Source: Kineosporiaceae bacterium (GTDB lineage Bacteria > Actinomycetota > Actinomycetes > Actinomycetales > Kineosporiaceae). From it: DNA of 64,000 nt. Below, piece by piece: positions 8,736-17,335 of the stretch; position 1 is the first letter of the stretch; each line of letters starts with the position of its first letter. The notes under the pieces were generated by a model. It saw only the letters and a list, made by a program, of their open reading frames with translations. It made no database searches and was not told the DNA's origin. The DNA lies in NCBI GenBank assembly GCA_016713225.1, contig JADJPO010000001.1, forward strand, positions 310,001-374,000, in the 5' to 3' direction. Both the position numbers and the translations under genes were made by a program.

Positions 8736-9422
8736 GTGACCTGGCGGCAGACGGTCGAGGCGGTGACGGCGGCGGCCCTCGCCGAGTTCGGCGATGCCCC
8801 CGGGGAGGTCGGGGTCTACGTCCACGGGTCGATCGCCCTGGGGGGATGGACCCCCGGTCAGAGCGACATCGACCTCCTGATCGTCGTCCGCCGCGCTCCG
8901 CCGGAGCGGCTCGAGGTCTTCGCCAAGGAGTTCGCCGAGTGGGAGGGGCAGCCGCTCGAGCTGACCGTGGTCGAGGACGCGCTCGCTCGCACCCCCCGTG
9001 CCGCCGGCCCGGAGCTGGTGCTGCCGTTGGCGATCACCCGGGCGTGCGGGCTCGTGGTGCGTGGCCGGCCGGTGACCGAGCAGTTCGGTGAGATCCCGCG
9101 GGCGCGGGTGCGCCGTCAGTGGGTCGAGCAGCTGGAGACGAGATTGCACGTCGGCACCGAGCACGATGTCGTGCTCACGGCCTGCCGCGCCCTGGCGTTC
9201 CATGAACAGAATCGGTTCCTGTCCGAGCAGGACGGCGCGACCTGGGCGCGCTTCCGGCTGCCGCGCCACGCGGCTCTTGTCGGGCGGATCCTGGACGAAC
9301 GACAGGTCGCCGTCCGGGATGCGGGGTTCGTGCTCACGTGGGAACGCCGTCCGGGCCACGAGGCCCACGAACTGGCGGCCGACGTGATTCGCACCCTGTA
9401 CGGCCCCGATCCGTTGGGGTGA
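8736..9422 (+). CDS. AadA/KNTase-type nucleotidyltransferase
   Basis: A 228-residue protein with the nucleotidyltransferase core near residues 25-60: YVHGSIALGGW followed by SDIDLLIVV, giving the HGS and DxD-type metal-binding motifs. The rest resembles the helical C-terminal domain of aminoglycoside adenylyltransferases (AadA/ANT). Members transfer AMP from ATP to streptomycin or spectinomycin, but many chromosomal relatives have unknown substrates. There is no mobile element nearby, so it looks like a core gene and not acquired resistance. GTG start with weak ribosome site. Confidence 0.72.
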   Translation: MTWRQTVEAVTAAALAEFGDAPGEVGVYVHGSIALGGWTPGQSDIDLLIVVRRAPPERLEVFAKEFAEWEGQPLELTVVEDALARTPRAAGPELVLPLAITRACGLVVRGRPVTEQFGEIPRARVRRQWVEQLETRLHVGTEHDVVLTACRALAFHEQNRFLSEQDGATWARFRLPRHAALVGRILDERQVAVRDAGFVLTWERRPGHEAHELAADVIRTLYGPDPLG

Positions 9423-9451
9423 TCGGAGCCGAGGCAGGCGGCCCGGGCAGG

Positions 9452-9667
9452 TCAGCCCGACTTGCGCCGGAACGTGCGCTGCGGCTTGGCCGGTGAGCTG
9501 TGGGGCGCGGACGACCGTGGGTCGTGGGCACCCCCGTCGTGACCGTGATGGCCGAACTTCTTGCGGTCCAACGCCTCACGGAACTTGCGGCGGGCGGCGT
9601 CCTCGGTGCTCTCGGGCTCGGTGCTCTCGGGCTCGGTGCTCTCGGTGCCGTCGGCGGTCTCGCTCAT
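9452..9667 (-). CDS. DUF5302 small acidic/basic protein
   Basis: A 71-residue protein of the actinobacterial DUF5302 family. It has an acidic repeat-rich N-terminus (TEPES repeated), a basic helix AARRKFREALDRKKFG and the family-typical C-terminus PQRTFRRKSG. Function is unknown. The ATG at 9667 is preceded by AGGA at suitable distance; a GTG two codons upstream is possible. Confidence 0.75.
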   Translation of the reverse strand: MSETADGTESTEPESTEPESTEDAARRKFREALDRKKFGHHGHDGGAHDPRSSAPHSSPAKPQRTFRRKSG

Positions 9668-9704
9668 GGGCACATCCTGACTCGAGGCGGCGGCCGGAGC
9701 GAGC

Positions 9705-9932
9705 TCATTCCTCGAGCGGCACGGGCAGATCGTCCTGCTCGACCCGTACGGCGCGGTGCGGGCAGGCCCGCTCGGCGGCTCGGGCCCGGCGTTCGTCGGC
9801 CGGTGCCGGCGGCTCGGCCGACACGATGGGGTAACCCCAGCGGTCGAGTCGGATCAGGCGCTCCGCGAGATGGGCGCACAGACCCACGCCGCGACACGAG
9901 ATCGGGTCGATGATCATTCGGGCGGCGGTCAT
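9705..9932 (-). CDS. Small 3Fe-4S-type ferredoxin
   Basis: A 75-residue ferredoxin with three cysteines, C13 and C19 (SCRGVGLC) and C57 (ACPHRAV). This C-x5-C...C-P pattern is that of single-cluster, 3Fe-4S-type ferredoxins found beside actinobacterial P450s. It overlaps the NuoF-like gene by four bases (ATGA at 9929-9932), so it is probably the soluble electron carrier for the membrane redox module encoded by this operon. Confidence 0.8.
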   Translation of the reverse strand: MTAARMIIDPISCRGVGLCAHLAERLIRLDRWGYPIVSAEPPAPADERRARAAERACPHRAVRVEQDDLPVPLEE

Positions 9933-11167
9933 CGCGTGATCCCCGGCAGCGCGGCGGCCTCGCCGGTACCCAGACAGCGGCGTTCGTCGCGGTGGGAGGT
10001 GATGTCGGCGGTGAAGACCTGCACCGCCGTGGCGACCACCGAGGCCGCCCCGTCCGGGTGAGCGCAGCCGCCACGCCCGGTGACCTCGCCCACGAGGTCG
10101 TCCAGCTCGGCCAGGGCGGACGCCGTGTGTCGGCCGCCGCGGGCCAGCCGGTGTACCTGGCGGGCGAGTTCGGGCAGGCCGAACCGGCAGGGGCCACACT
10201 GGCGCGCGCCCTGCTCGGCGAGGTAGCCGGCGATCGCCGCCGTGGTGGCCAGGCCGCACTGCTCGGCGGCGAGCGGGATCACCACGCCGGCTCCCACGGA
10301 GAGGCCGGGCACGGCCATCGGGTCGACCGATGCCGCCGCGAGACGGCTCCAGGGCACCCAGGCACCGCCGTAGCCGCCGAGCAGCACGGCGTCCGGTGCC
10401 CGGGTGATCCCGGCCCGGCCCAGCAGGTCGGCGAACGTGGCGGTGCCGCCCGGGTCGATCACGGTGCGGCGGTCGGTGACCACGGTGAACAGGCCGCCTG
10501 CGGCGGGCAGATCGCGCGCCAGCAGGGCCACGCGCGCCAGCGTCTCGATGTTGTGAACCGCCGTGGGTCTGCCGGCGAATCCGCTGCGGGCGGCCGGAAC
10601 TCGGCGGAAGGTCGGCAGGACGGTGCCGCCGTTGAGGCCGGACAACAGCGCCGAGGACTCCCCGGTGAGATACCGCGCCGGCCCGATGGCGAACTGTGCT
10701 CGGGGTTCGGTCGGGCCCGATCCCTGGCGTTCGGCCTGGGCCCGACGGAGCGCGTCGAGCGTGGCGTCGTCCCCCTCGTGCAGCCAGACGATCGTGGTGT
10801 CGGCGCCGAGCTCTCGCGCGCAAGCGGCCAGACCGTCCAGGACCAGATGCGGAAATCGTTGCAGCAGAACAGCATCCTTGGTGCTCGCCGGCTCCGACTC
10901 GGCGGCGTTGGCCACCACCACGGCGGTGCCTTCGGACGCCGCGACCGCGCGCCACTTGAGCGCCACGGGGAAGTGCGCGCCCCCGCGCCCGGTCAGCGCG
11001 GCCCGCGCGACGAGGTCGGTGAGGGCACCGCGGCTCAGCGTCGGTGCGGATCCGAAGTGACGGTGGTGGGCGGCGGCGTCCTCGGCGAGGGCGGGCAGGC
11101 GCACCGCGCCGTCCAGTTCGCAGTCGATCGGCTCGGTCAGGCCGAACGGTGACACCACACACCACAC
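9929..11167 (-). CDS. NuoF-like NAD(P)H/FMN iron-sulfur oxidoreductase
   Basis: A protein of about 412 residues related to the NuoF/SLBB family of complex I. It shows the flavin/NADH signatures GRGGAHFPVALKW and NAAESEPASTKD, the VHNIETLARV segment, and an iron-sulfur region QCGPCRFG plus a later GGCAHPDG. Complex I NuoF has four cluster cysteines; here the first is replaced by Ala, leaving three. It likely moves electrons between NAD(P)H, the neighbouring ferredoxin and the haem membrane protein encoded upstream (inference from gene order). GTG start; GTGs four codons later are also possible. Confidence 0.8.
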   Translation of the reverse strand: MWCVVSPFGLTEPIDCELDGAVRLPALAEDAAAHHRHFGSAPTLSRGALTDLVARAALTGRGGAHFPVALKWRAVAASEGTAVVVANAAESEPASTKDAVLLQRFPHLVLDGLAACARELGADTTIVWLHEGDDATLDALRRAQAERQGSGPTEPRAQFAIGPARYLTGESSALLSGLNGGTVLPTFRRVPAARSGFAGRPTAVHNIETLARVALLARDLPAAGGLFTVVTDRRTVIDPGGTATFADLLGRAGITRAPDAVLLGGYGGAWVPWSRLAAASVDPMAVPGLSVGAGVVIPLAAEQCGLATTAAIAGYLAEQGARQCGPCRFGLPELARQVHRLARGGRHTASALAELDDLVGEVTGRGGCAHPDGAASVVATAVQVFTADITSHRDERRCLGTGEAAALPGITR

Positions 11168-11194
11168 CGCGCTCCGCCATGGTGCCGACGCCGG

Positions 11195-11845
11195 TCACGA
11201 GGGGATCCAGGTGGCGTGCAGTTCGGCGGTCGGCCCGGCCAGGGCCAGGTGGCGTCGCGCCACCCGAGTCGCGACCATGACTCCGGTGATCACGTAGAAC
11301 CACTGCAGGGCGTCGCTGTCGGTGCCGGTCAGCACGGCATGCAGCCAGGTGGCCAGGGCGATCAGCGCCCCGGCGCGGTGGATCACCGCCCAGTGCCGAC
11401 CCAGCACGTGCCCCGCGAGAGCTGCCGTGACGGTGGCGATCAGGGCGGCGTAGGTGGCCAGCACACCGAGGGCGACCGGCACCGGGTGGTAGCTGCTCGC
11501 CAGGGGCACGAGGGCGCCGAGCCAGCCGATGCCGGCCTTCTCGTCCAGGGCGAGCACGACGATGTGCCCGGCGGTGAAGCAGACCATGAAGACGGCCAGA
11601 GCGAGGTGCAGGCGGATGCGCGCCGTCCGGCTGGTCGAGGAGCGGCGGGACCGTCGGGGGTCGGCCAGTGCGGTGCCCACGAGAACCAGCGCCATCATGA
11701 TCAGGTAGGCGCACAACCCCGCTGCCCGAGCGAACAACCAGGCCGAGGCGGTGCGCTGCGACAGCAGTTGTACCGTCCACCCGATCAACGCCACCGAGAT
11801 CCCTGCGCCGAGGCTGGCGAGGAGGATCTGGCCGGCACGCCGCAT
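11195..11845 (-). CDS. Ferric-reductase-like transmembrane haem protein
   Basis: A 216-residue membrane protein with about six hydrophobic segments. Histidines lie inside helices (RIRLHLALAVFMVCFTAGHI and HWAVIHRAGALIALATWLHA), the spacing expected for bis-His haem ligation in the ferric reductase/NOX transmembrane family. Its ATG overlaps the previous stop by one base (TGATG), and it is followed 27 bases later by the NuoF-like gene. It is the likely membrane electron conduit of the operon. Confidence 0.8.
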   Translation of the reverse strand: MRRAGQILLASLGAGISVALIGWTVQLLSQRTASAWLFARAAGLCAYLIMMALVLVGTALADPRRSRRSSTSRTARIRLHLALAVFMVCFTAGHIVVLALDEKAGIGWLGALVPLASSYHPVPVALGVLATYAALIATVTAALAGHVLGRHWAVIHRAGALIALATWLHAVLTGTDSDALQWFYVITGVMVATRVARRHLALAGPTAELHATWIPS

Positions 11846-12339
11846 CACGAGCCCCCGGTGGACGTGTTGGTCTTGGGAGCAGGTTTCGGGGCGGTGGTCT
11901 TCTTGGGCGCGGGTTTCGGTGCCGGCTTGGGTGCTGCTCTCGGGGCTGGCTTCGGGGCGGCCTTGGACGTCGTGCGCGTCGATCCGGAGCTGGTTCTCTT
12001 GGTGGTGCGGGCCGCAGTCCGGTCGGTCGTCCGACGCGACACGCTGCCGGACCGGGTTGCCGGCGGCGTGGCGGGCGATGCCTCGGGTCTCGCGGCGACC
12101 TCGGAGGTCTGCTGTAGCTGGTCGAGCCGCTGGCGCAACTGGTCGACGGCGGTCATGTCCTGCTGGATCTGTGCCTCGAGGTCGGCGATTCGGGCGCGAG
12201 TGGCATCCGTCTGGTGACCGGCCTCGACGATGCCGGCCAGGGGTTGGGTCTGGGCCACGTAGAGGCCCGCGCCGGCGAAGGCTGCAGCAATGGCGGGCGC
12301 CGCGACCAGTGCTCGGGTCAGGGTGGATCGCTCAGTCAT
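11845..12339 (-). CDS. Membrane-anchored coiled-coil protein with Lys/Pro-rich tail
   Basis: A protein of about 164 residues: one N-terminal membrane segment (LVAAPAIAAAFAGAGLYVA), a heptad-like coiled coil (RIADLEAQIQQDMTAVDQLRQ and onward), and a low-complexity tail with repeated APKPAP units that ends GGS. The ATG at 12339 has GGAGG six bases upstream and lies eight bases inside the preceding gene, so the two are coupled. In related actinobacterial redox loci an FMN-binding protein often sits at this position, but no FMN domain is visible here. Function unknown; possibly a scaffold for the redox proteins. Confidence 0.7.
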   Translation of the reverse strand: MTERSTLTRALVAAPAIAAAFAGAGLYVAQTQPLAGIVEAGHQTDATRARIADLEAQIQQDMTAVDQLRQRLDQLQQTSEVAARPEASPATPPATRSGSVSRRTTDRTAARTTKRTSSGSTRTTSKAAPKPAPRAAPKPAPKPAPKKTTAPKPAPKTNTSTGGS

Positions 12340-12838
12340 CGTCATCCTCCGAACTCTCGTGGTCGTCGGATTCGTGGTCTGACCCGTCGTGTCCCGATCG
12401 GGGCTCGGCCGACGGTGTGGTGGGCCGCGCACGCCGGGTCGTTGGTGGCTGCGTGATCGCGGCACGATGTCCGGCCGCCGTGCGGGGTGGTGATCGACGA
12501 GGCGCGGCGTCTGACGTGGAGCGGCGGGTCGATGTGCCAGCCGCCGGGGTGGACGACGTCACGGGGCCGTCCGTAGTCATGCCGGGGGTGGCCCGCTCGG
12601 CGAGGGACACCTGGCGCTGCAGGGCCTCGACCTGGTCGCGCAGCTCGCCGGCCCGGCGGGTGAGCTCAGCGGTGTCGGCCGGGCTCGGCGCGGCGTGCCC
12701 GCCGGCCAGTGCCGAGGCGGCAGTGATGAGTGCCGTTCGAGGTGACTCCAGCGAACCGGTGGCCGACGTCAGAGCTACGCCGCCGACACCGACGGCGAGG
12801 GCCACAGCGGCGAGGCGAGATCTTCGCTGAAGGGGCAC
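12332..12838 (-). CDS. Membrane-anchored coiled-coil protein, acidic tail
   Basis: A 168-residue protein. A basic start is followed by a membrane segment (AAVALAVGVGGVALTSATG), a short coiled coil (ELTRRAGELRDQVEALQRQVSLAE), a Thr/Ser/Arg-rich linker and a very acidic end (ESSEDDDD). Its shape parallels the next gene, with which it overlaps by eight bases; the basic and acidic tails of the two could pair (inference). It is the first gene of the five-gene redox operon, 91 bases downstream of the Sua5 gene. No family recognised. Confidence 0.65.
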   Translation of the reverse strand: MPLQRRSRLAAVALAVGVGGVALTSATGSLESPRTALITAASALAGGHAAPSPADTAELTRRAGELRDQVEALQRQVSLAERATPGMTTDGPVTSSTPAAGTSTRRSTSDAAPRRSPPRTAAGHRAAITQPPTTRRARPTTPSAEPRSGHDGSDHESDDHESSEDDDD

Positions 12839-12891
12839 AACGGCTCTTCGGCTGACCGGCGGGAGAACTGAAGCGAGTTCGACGCAGTCTC

Positions 12892-12906
12892 GTGACCGCT
12901 GGTCAC
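12892..12906. promoter_or_regulatory. Inverted repeat GTGACC-n3-GGTCAC
   Basis: A perfect 6-base inverted repeat with a 3-base spacer, in the 91-base space just upstream of the redox operon and after the Sua5 stop. It is a candidate operator for the operon. The regulator is unknown. Confidence 0.35.
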
Positions 12907-12929
12907 CCGTTCGGACTCACCCGGGGGCC

Positions 12930-13550
12930 TCACTCGAACAGGCTGGGGTCCCCGGCGCCGTGACGCAGAATCTGGGCCGAACCGTCCGAGTAGTCGACCA
13001 CGGTGGTGGGCTCGGTCCCGCACTCACCCGAATCGATCACTGCGTCCACCTGGTGATCGAGGGCCTCCTTGATCTGCCAGCCGTCGGTCATCGGCTCCTC
13101 CTCGTCGGGCAGCAGCAGACTGGAGGTGAGCATCGGCTCGCCCAGGGCGTCGAGCAGCGCCAGCGCCACGGGATGATCGGGGATGCGCACCCCGACGGTT
13201 TTCTTCTTGGCGTGCAGTAGTCGGCGGGGCACCTCCTTGGTGGCCGGCAAGATGAAGGTGTAGCTGCCCGGGGTGACCGCCTTGATCGCCCGGAAGACGT
13301 GGTTGTCGATCTGCACCAGCTGGCCGAGCTGGGCGAAGTCCTTGCACAACAAGGTGAAGTGGTGGCGGTCGTCCAGGTGGCGGATGCGCAGGATGCGCTC
13401 CTTGCCCTCGGCGTTGCCCAGGGAGCACCCGAGCGCGAACACCGAGTCGGTCGGGTAGGCGATCAGGCCGCCGTCCCGCACGATCTGCACCGCCTGGGCG
13501 ATCGCCCGCGGTTGAGGGTCCCGAGGATGCACGTCGAAGTAGCGCGCCAC
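12930..13550 (-). CDS. Sua5/YciO/YrdC family protein (L-threonylcarbamoyladenylate synthase type)
   Basis: A 206-residue protein of the YrdC-like fold. It shows AQAVQIVRDGGLIAYPTDSVFALGC, the KERILRIRHL stretch and GSYTFILPATKEVPRR. The overall sequence is closest to the YciO branch. Sua5 proteins make threonylcarbamoyl-AMP for tRNA t6A37; YciO members bind similar ligands, and their role in t6A formation is less certain. The ATG lies near the conserved start. It is divergent from the lipoprotein gene. Confidence 0.85.
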   Translation of the reverse strand: MARYFDVHPRDPQPRAIAQAVQIVRDGGLIAYPTDSVFALGCSLGNAEGKERILRIRHLDDRHHFTLLCKDFAQLGQLVQIDNHVFRAIKAVTPGSYTFILPATKEVPRRLLHAKKKTVGVRIPDHPVALALLDALGEPMLTSSLLLPDEEEPMTDGWQIKEALDHQVDAVIDSGECGTEPTTVVDYSDGSAQILRHGAGDPSLFE

Positions 13551-13642
13551 CCGGCGAGCCTAGCCGCGTTCCCGGGTCCTGAGCAGAGGTAGGAGGAACC
13601 ACCGGCGCACGGCGTGCGTCACAGCGCACGGAGGTGACAGCC

Positions 13643-14533
13643 GTGAGCCGGACAGGCCGACAGGCGATGCGCCGCGCCGTGCCGGCGCTGGTGATGGGTC
13701 TGGCCGCCGTGGTGGCAGCGGTCTGTGCCGGGTGCACCCCGAAGGGCGAGACCTTGGGCGACCCCCAGGCCATGATGATCCGCTTCGAACAGGGTGGCGG
13801 TCAGGTGCCGTGGCCGCTTCCCCTCGCCTATCTGGTCGACGGCAGGCTGTACACCCCTGCGCCCGAAGCCGACCCGGTGCCGCCACTGGAGTTCGTGCCC
13901 GTTCTGGCGCGTGTGCAGTCTCGACCCGTTGCGGCAGAGACGATTCGGCGTTGGGTGAAGACCCTGCGCGATGCCGGTGTGGAGAACGGTTCGGACTGGA
14001 ACATCCCCGACCTGATGGATGCCTCCAGCGTCGGGGTCGTGCTGGACGACGGCACCGGCCCTGTGACGACGTCCATCTACGGCCTGGGCGACGAGGAGTT
14101 CGCCGGCGACGCCGTCCCGCGCGGTCAGCGCGCCGGTCGGCGCGAGATCACCTCGGTGCTCGACGAGATGATGGCTGCCTCACCCGAGGCGAAGCCGCTG
14201 GAGCCGACAACGGTGTTGCTGCGCAGCACGGTGCTCATGGCCGAGGACGCGGCCCTCCGGACATCGGCGCCCTGGCCCGGACCGCCGCTCGGCATCGGAC
14301 CGACCCGGTCGAACGGCGTCCAGCACTTCTCCTGCACCGAGGTGGACGCTGCGGGCGTGGCCATGCTGCTCCCCAGGCTGCGGCGGGCGCCGGGGCCGAC
14401 GGCGTGGGTTGATGCCGGCGTCAGCTACCGGGTCCATCTGCGCCCCCGCCTGCCGAAGGAGAGCGGGTGCCTGCGGGCCGACCCGACCCCGGTGGCCACG
14501 GTTCCTCCCAACTCGCGCGCGCCGTCGTCGTAG
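13643..14533 (+). CDS. Secreted lipoprotein, unknown family
   Basis: A 296-residue protein with a lipoprotein signal: basic start, hydrophobic core and lipobox VCAGC with Cys31 as acylation site. The mature part has PLEFVPVLARVQSRP, a Trp-containing helix and a late cysteine pair (HFSCTE and SGCLRAD), possibly a disulfide. I do not recognise a domain. The GTG at 13643 is eight bases after GGAGG; a GTG three codons earlier overlaps that site. Confidence 0.7.
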   Translation: MSRTGRQAMRRAVPALVMGLAAVVAAVCAGCTPKGETLGDPQAMMIRFEQGGGQVPWPLPLAYLVDGRLYTPAPEADPVPPLEFVPVLARVQSRPVAAETIRRWVKTLRDAGVENGSDWNIPDLMDASSVGVVLDDGTGPVTTSIYGLGDEEFAGDAVPRGQRAGRREITSVLDEMMAASPEAKPLEPTTVLLRSTVLMAEDAALRTSAPWPGPPLGIGPTRSNGVQHFSCTEVDAAGVAMLLPRLRRAPGPTAWVDAGVSYRVHLRPRLPKESGCLRADPTPVATVPPNSRAPSS

Positions 14534-14547
14534 GTACATTTCGGCAT

Positions 14548-16242
14548 GTGGCAGGCCCTGTCCTCCTCGTCGTCGACGAGGATCCAGAGTCGCTGCGTGT
14601 CGTCGAGCGGGAGCTGATCGACCGCTACGCGCGCAGCTACCGCGTGCTGACCGCATCGTCGGCTCGGCAGGCGTCCGCCCAGCTCCAAGAGCTGGCCGAC
14701 GCGGGTGAGGATGTCGCGCTCGTCCTGGCGGCGCTGCGGGTCTGCGACTCCACCGGGGCTGAATTCCTGGCCTCGGTGCGCACGCGCTACCCCCACGCGC
14801 AGCGCGGGATGGTGATCGATTGGGGAACCTGGGGCGATGGGAGCACCGGCGAGGTGATCTTCCACGCGATGGCGCGCCGTCAGATCGAGTACTTCGTGGT
14901 GCGTCCGTCGCGCACGCCCGATGAACTCTTCCATCAGTCGGTGTCGACGTTCCTGCTCGAGTGGGCGAACGCGCGCAGGGTGTCGCCGCAGACCGTGCAC
15001 GTCGTCGGTGAGTCCTGGACCGGGCGCGCCTACGAGCTGCGCCAGGTACTCGGGCGCTGCGCGGTGCCGCACGCGTTCGTGCTCGCCGAGTCCGATGAGG
15101 GGCGAGAGCTGCTGGCGACGGTGGACGACCCGGCGCCGTTGCCGCTGCCGCTCGTGGTGTTCCCCAACGGCAAGGTGCTCGCCGACCCGGACAACCTCGA
15201 GTTGGCCAGGGCGGTCGGTGCCACCATCGATCCAGATCGTCGCGAGGTCGACGTCGTCATCGTCGGGTGTGGCCCGACCGGCTTGTCGGCAGCCGTCTAC
15301 GGCGCGTCGGAGGGTTTGCGCACGTTGGTCGTCGACCGCGGCGGCATCGGTGGTCAGGCCACGTCGAGTTCGTTGATTCGCAACTACTTGGGCTTCCCGC
15401 GCGGCCTCAACGGACGCGTGCTGGCCGAGCGCGCCTTCGAGCAGGCCTGGCTGTTCGGCGCGAAGTTCGCGTTCATGCACGACGCGACGGCGATCCGGCG
15501 TGAGGGCGACCGCATCGAGGTGACGCTCTCCGACGGCGGTGATGTCAGTGCCGCCGCGGTCATCCTGGCCTGCGGTGCGGCCTACCGCCGGCTCGCGGTC
15601 GATGAACTCGAGAGCCTGGTCGGTGCGGGCGTCTTCTATGGCGGCACCGGCTCCGAGGCGCCGGGCATGACCGGCGCCGACGTCTTCGTGTTGGGCGGCG
15701 CGAACTCGGCCGGCCAGGCGGCGTTGCACCTCGCGGAGTACGCCCGACGGGTCACGCTCGTGGTGCGGGGCACGTCGCTGGCCAAGGGCATGTCGCAGTA
15801 CCTCGTCGAGCAGGTCGAAGGCACGCCGAACATCGAGGTCCGCCTCGGCACCGAGGTCGTGGGGGCCGTGGGCGAGGGCCGGCTCGAGCGGCTGGTGTTG
15901 CGCCGTGCCACCGACGCGAGCACCGAGACCGTGGCCGCCGACGCGGTGTTCGTGATGATCGGTGCCCTGCCGAACACCGATTGGCTGCCCGACTCCCTGG
16001 CGCGCGACAGAGGCGGCTTCCTGCGCACGGGGGTCGACCTCATGCCCGCGGACGGTTGGCCGCTCGAGCGACCTCCGCTCTCGCTCGAGACGAACCTGCC
16101 CTGCGTCTTCGCCGCCGGCGATGTGCGCCACGGCTCTCCCAACCGGGTCGCCTCCGCGGTCGGCGAGGGCTCGATCGCGATCAGGCTCGTGCATCAGCTC
16201 CTGTCGGCACAGGAGATTCACACTGTCGAGGTGAACGCGTAA
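14548..16242 (+). CDS. Response-regulator/thioredoxin-reductase-like FAD protein
   Basis: A 564-residue fusion. Residues 1-125 are a receiver-like domain opening with PVLLVVDEDPESLRVVE, but the expected phospho-Asp strand reads LVLAALRV, so it may not be phosphorylated. Residues about 145-220 are a thioredoxin-like segment (VHVVGESWTGRAYELRQVL). The rest is a two-dinucleotide oxidoreductase with FAD motif VIVGCGPTGLSAAVYGASEG, second motif VFVLGGANSAGQAALHLAEY and C-terminal CVFAAGDVRHG. The redox CxxC of true thioredoxin reductase is absent (the region reads GVFYGGTGSEAPG). It belongs to the known receiver-TrxR-like fusion family; activity is uncertain. GTG start, 14 bases after the lipoprotein stop. 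Confidence 0.8.
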   Translation: MAGPVLLVVDEDPESLRVVERELIDRYARSYRVLTASSARQASAQLQELADAGEDVALVLAALRVCDSTGAEFLASVRTRYPHAQRGMVIDWGTWGDGSTGEVIFHAMARRQIEYFVVRPSRTPDELFHQSVSTFLLEWANARRVSPQTVHVVGESWTGRAYELRQVLGRCAVPHAFVLAESDEGRELLATVDDPAPLPLPLVVFPNGKVLADPDNLELARAVGATIDPDRREVDVVIVGCGPTGLSAAVYGASEGLRTLVVDRGGIGGQATSSSLIRNYLGFPRGLNGRVLAERAFEQAWLFGAKFAFMHDATAIRREGDRIEVTLSDGGDVSAAAVILACGAAYRRLAVDELESLVGAGVFYGGTGSEAPGMTGADVFVLGGANSAGQAALHLAEYARRVTLVVRGTSLAKGMSQYLVEQVEGTPNIEVRLGTEVVGAVGEGRLERLVLRRATDASTETVAADAVFVMIGALPNTDWLPDSLARDRGGFLRTGVDLMPADGWPLERPPLSLETNLPCVFAAGDVRHGSPNRVASAVGEGSIAIRLVHQLLSAQEIHTVEVNA

Positions 16243-16321
16243 GGACGCGTGGGAGGGCCTCGACCTACGCCGGAAGTGAACTGCGCTTGTGGAGGCGCCC
16301 GGTTCGGGGTGGGCTGTGGCC

Positions 16322-17335
16322 ATGCGAATCCTGGTCTTGGGTGGTACCGGCTGGCTCGGCGGTGAGGTGGCCCGAGCCGCCGTGGCGGCCGGGCACGAGG
16401 TGAGCTGTCTGGCCCGCGGACGATCCGGCACGGTGCCCGAGGGCGCTACGTTCGTGACCGCCGACCGGGACGCGGAGGATGGCCTGACGGCGGTCATGGG
16501 TACGCAGTGGGATCTCGCGGTCGATGTCTCCCGCCAGCCCGGCCAGGTGCGCCGCGCCGTCCGGGCGCTGGTCGACCGGTGCCGGCACTATGCCTTCGTC
16601 TCGACGGGCAGCGTCTACGCCGACCATTCCCGGCCGGGGGCCGACGAATCTGCTCGCCTGCTCTCGCCGCTGGCCGACGACGTGATGGGTTCGATGGAGC
16701 AGTACGGCCCGGCCAAGGTGGCATGTGAGCGGCACGTCGTGCAGACCTTCGGTGAGGACCGTTGCCTCATCGCCAGGTCGGGCCTGATCGGCGGCCCGGG
16801 CGACACGTCGGGGCGTTCGGGCTACTGGCCGATGCGCTTTGCGCACCCGTGCGGCCGGGACGGCCTGGTGCTGGTGCCCGACACCGACGGCCGCACGGTG
16901 CAACTCATCGATGTGCGCGACGAGGCCGCCTGGCTGATCGCGGCCGGGCTGGCCGGGACCGCCGGGGCGTTCGACGTGGTGGGTGAGACCCTCTCGCTGG
17001 CGGAGTTCCTGGGTGGTGCCCGCCAGGTGGCCGGGCACGTCGACCCGGTGGTGAGCGCGACCGACGAGTGGCTGATCGCTCAGGGTGTGCAGGAGTGGAT
17101 GGGCGAGCAGTCTCTACCGCTGTGGCTGCACGACCCCGACTGGACCGGCTTCACCAGCCGCGCGGGCTCCCGCGCCCGGGCCGAGGGCCTGGCCACGCGG
17201 CCGCTGACCGAGACCTTGGCCGACACCTTGGCCTGGGAGATCACCCAGGGGGTCGACCGAGCCCGGGGGGCGGGCCTGACCTGCGCCGACGAGCGGATGT
17301 TCCTCGCCGAGCTGACCGGCCTCACCCCCGAGTGA
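16322..17335 (+). CDS. NAD-dependent epimerase/dehydratase family protein
   Basis: A 337-residue atypical short-chain dehydrogenase. The N-terminal Rossmann motif is LVLGGTGWLGGEV. FVSTGSVYAD is in the catalytic Ser/Tyr strand region, and YGPAKVACE matches YxxxK. The substrate is unknown; proteins of this type in Actinomycetota are often annotated as NAD-dependent reductases. Its 3' end overlaps the convergent nucleoside phosphorylase gene by 14 bases. Confidence 0.8.
   Translation: MRILVLGGTGWLGGEVARAAVAAGHEVSCLARGRSGTVPEGATFVTADRDAEDGLTAVMGTQWDLAVDVSRQPGQVRRAVRALVDRCRHYAFVSTGSVYADHSRPGADESARLLSPLADDVMGSMEQYGPAKVACERHVVQTFGEDRCLIARSGLIGGPGDTSGRSGYWPMRFAHPCGRDGLVLVPDTDGRTVQLIDVRDEAAWLIAAGLAGTAGAFDVVGETLSLAEFLGGARQVAGHVDPVVSATDEWLIAQGVQEWMGEQSLPLWLHDPDWTGFTSRAGSRARAEGLATRPLTETLADTLAWEITQGVDRARGAGLTCADERMFLAELTGLTPE

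Noticed and set aside
8736..9422. Acquired aminoglycoside resistance gene
   Set aside because: The fold fits AadA-like enzymes, but base composition matches neighbours and no mobile sequence is near; a chromosomal function is more likely.
14425..16497. Minus-strand open frame of 690 codons
   Set aside because: Antisense to the receiver/reductase fusion, with no recognisable domain.
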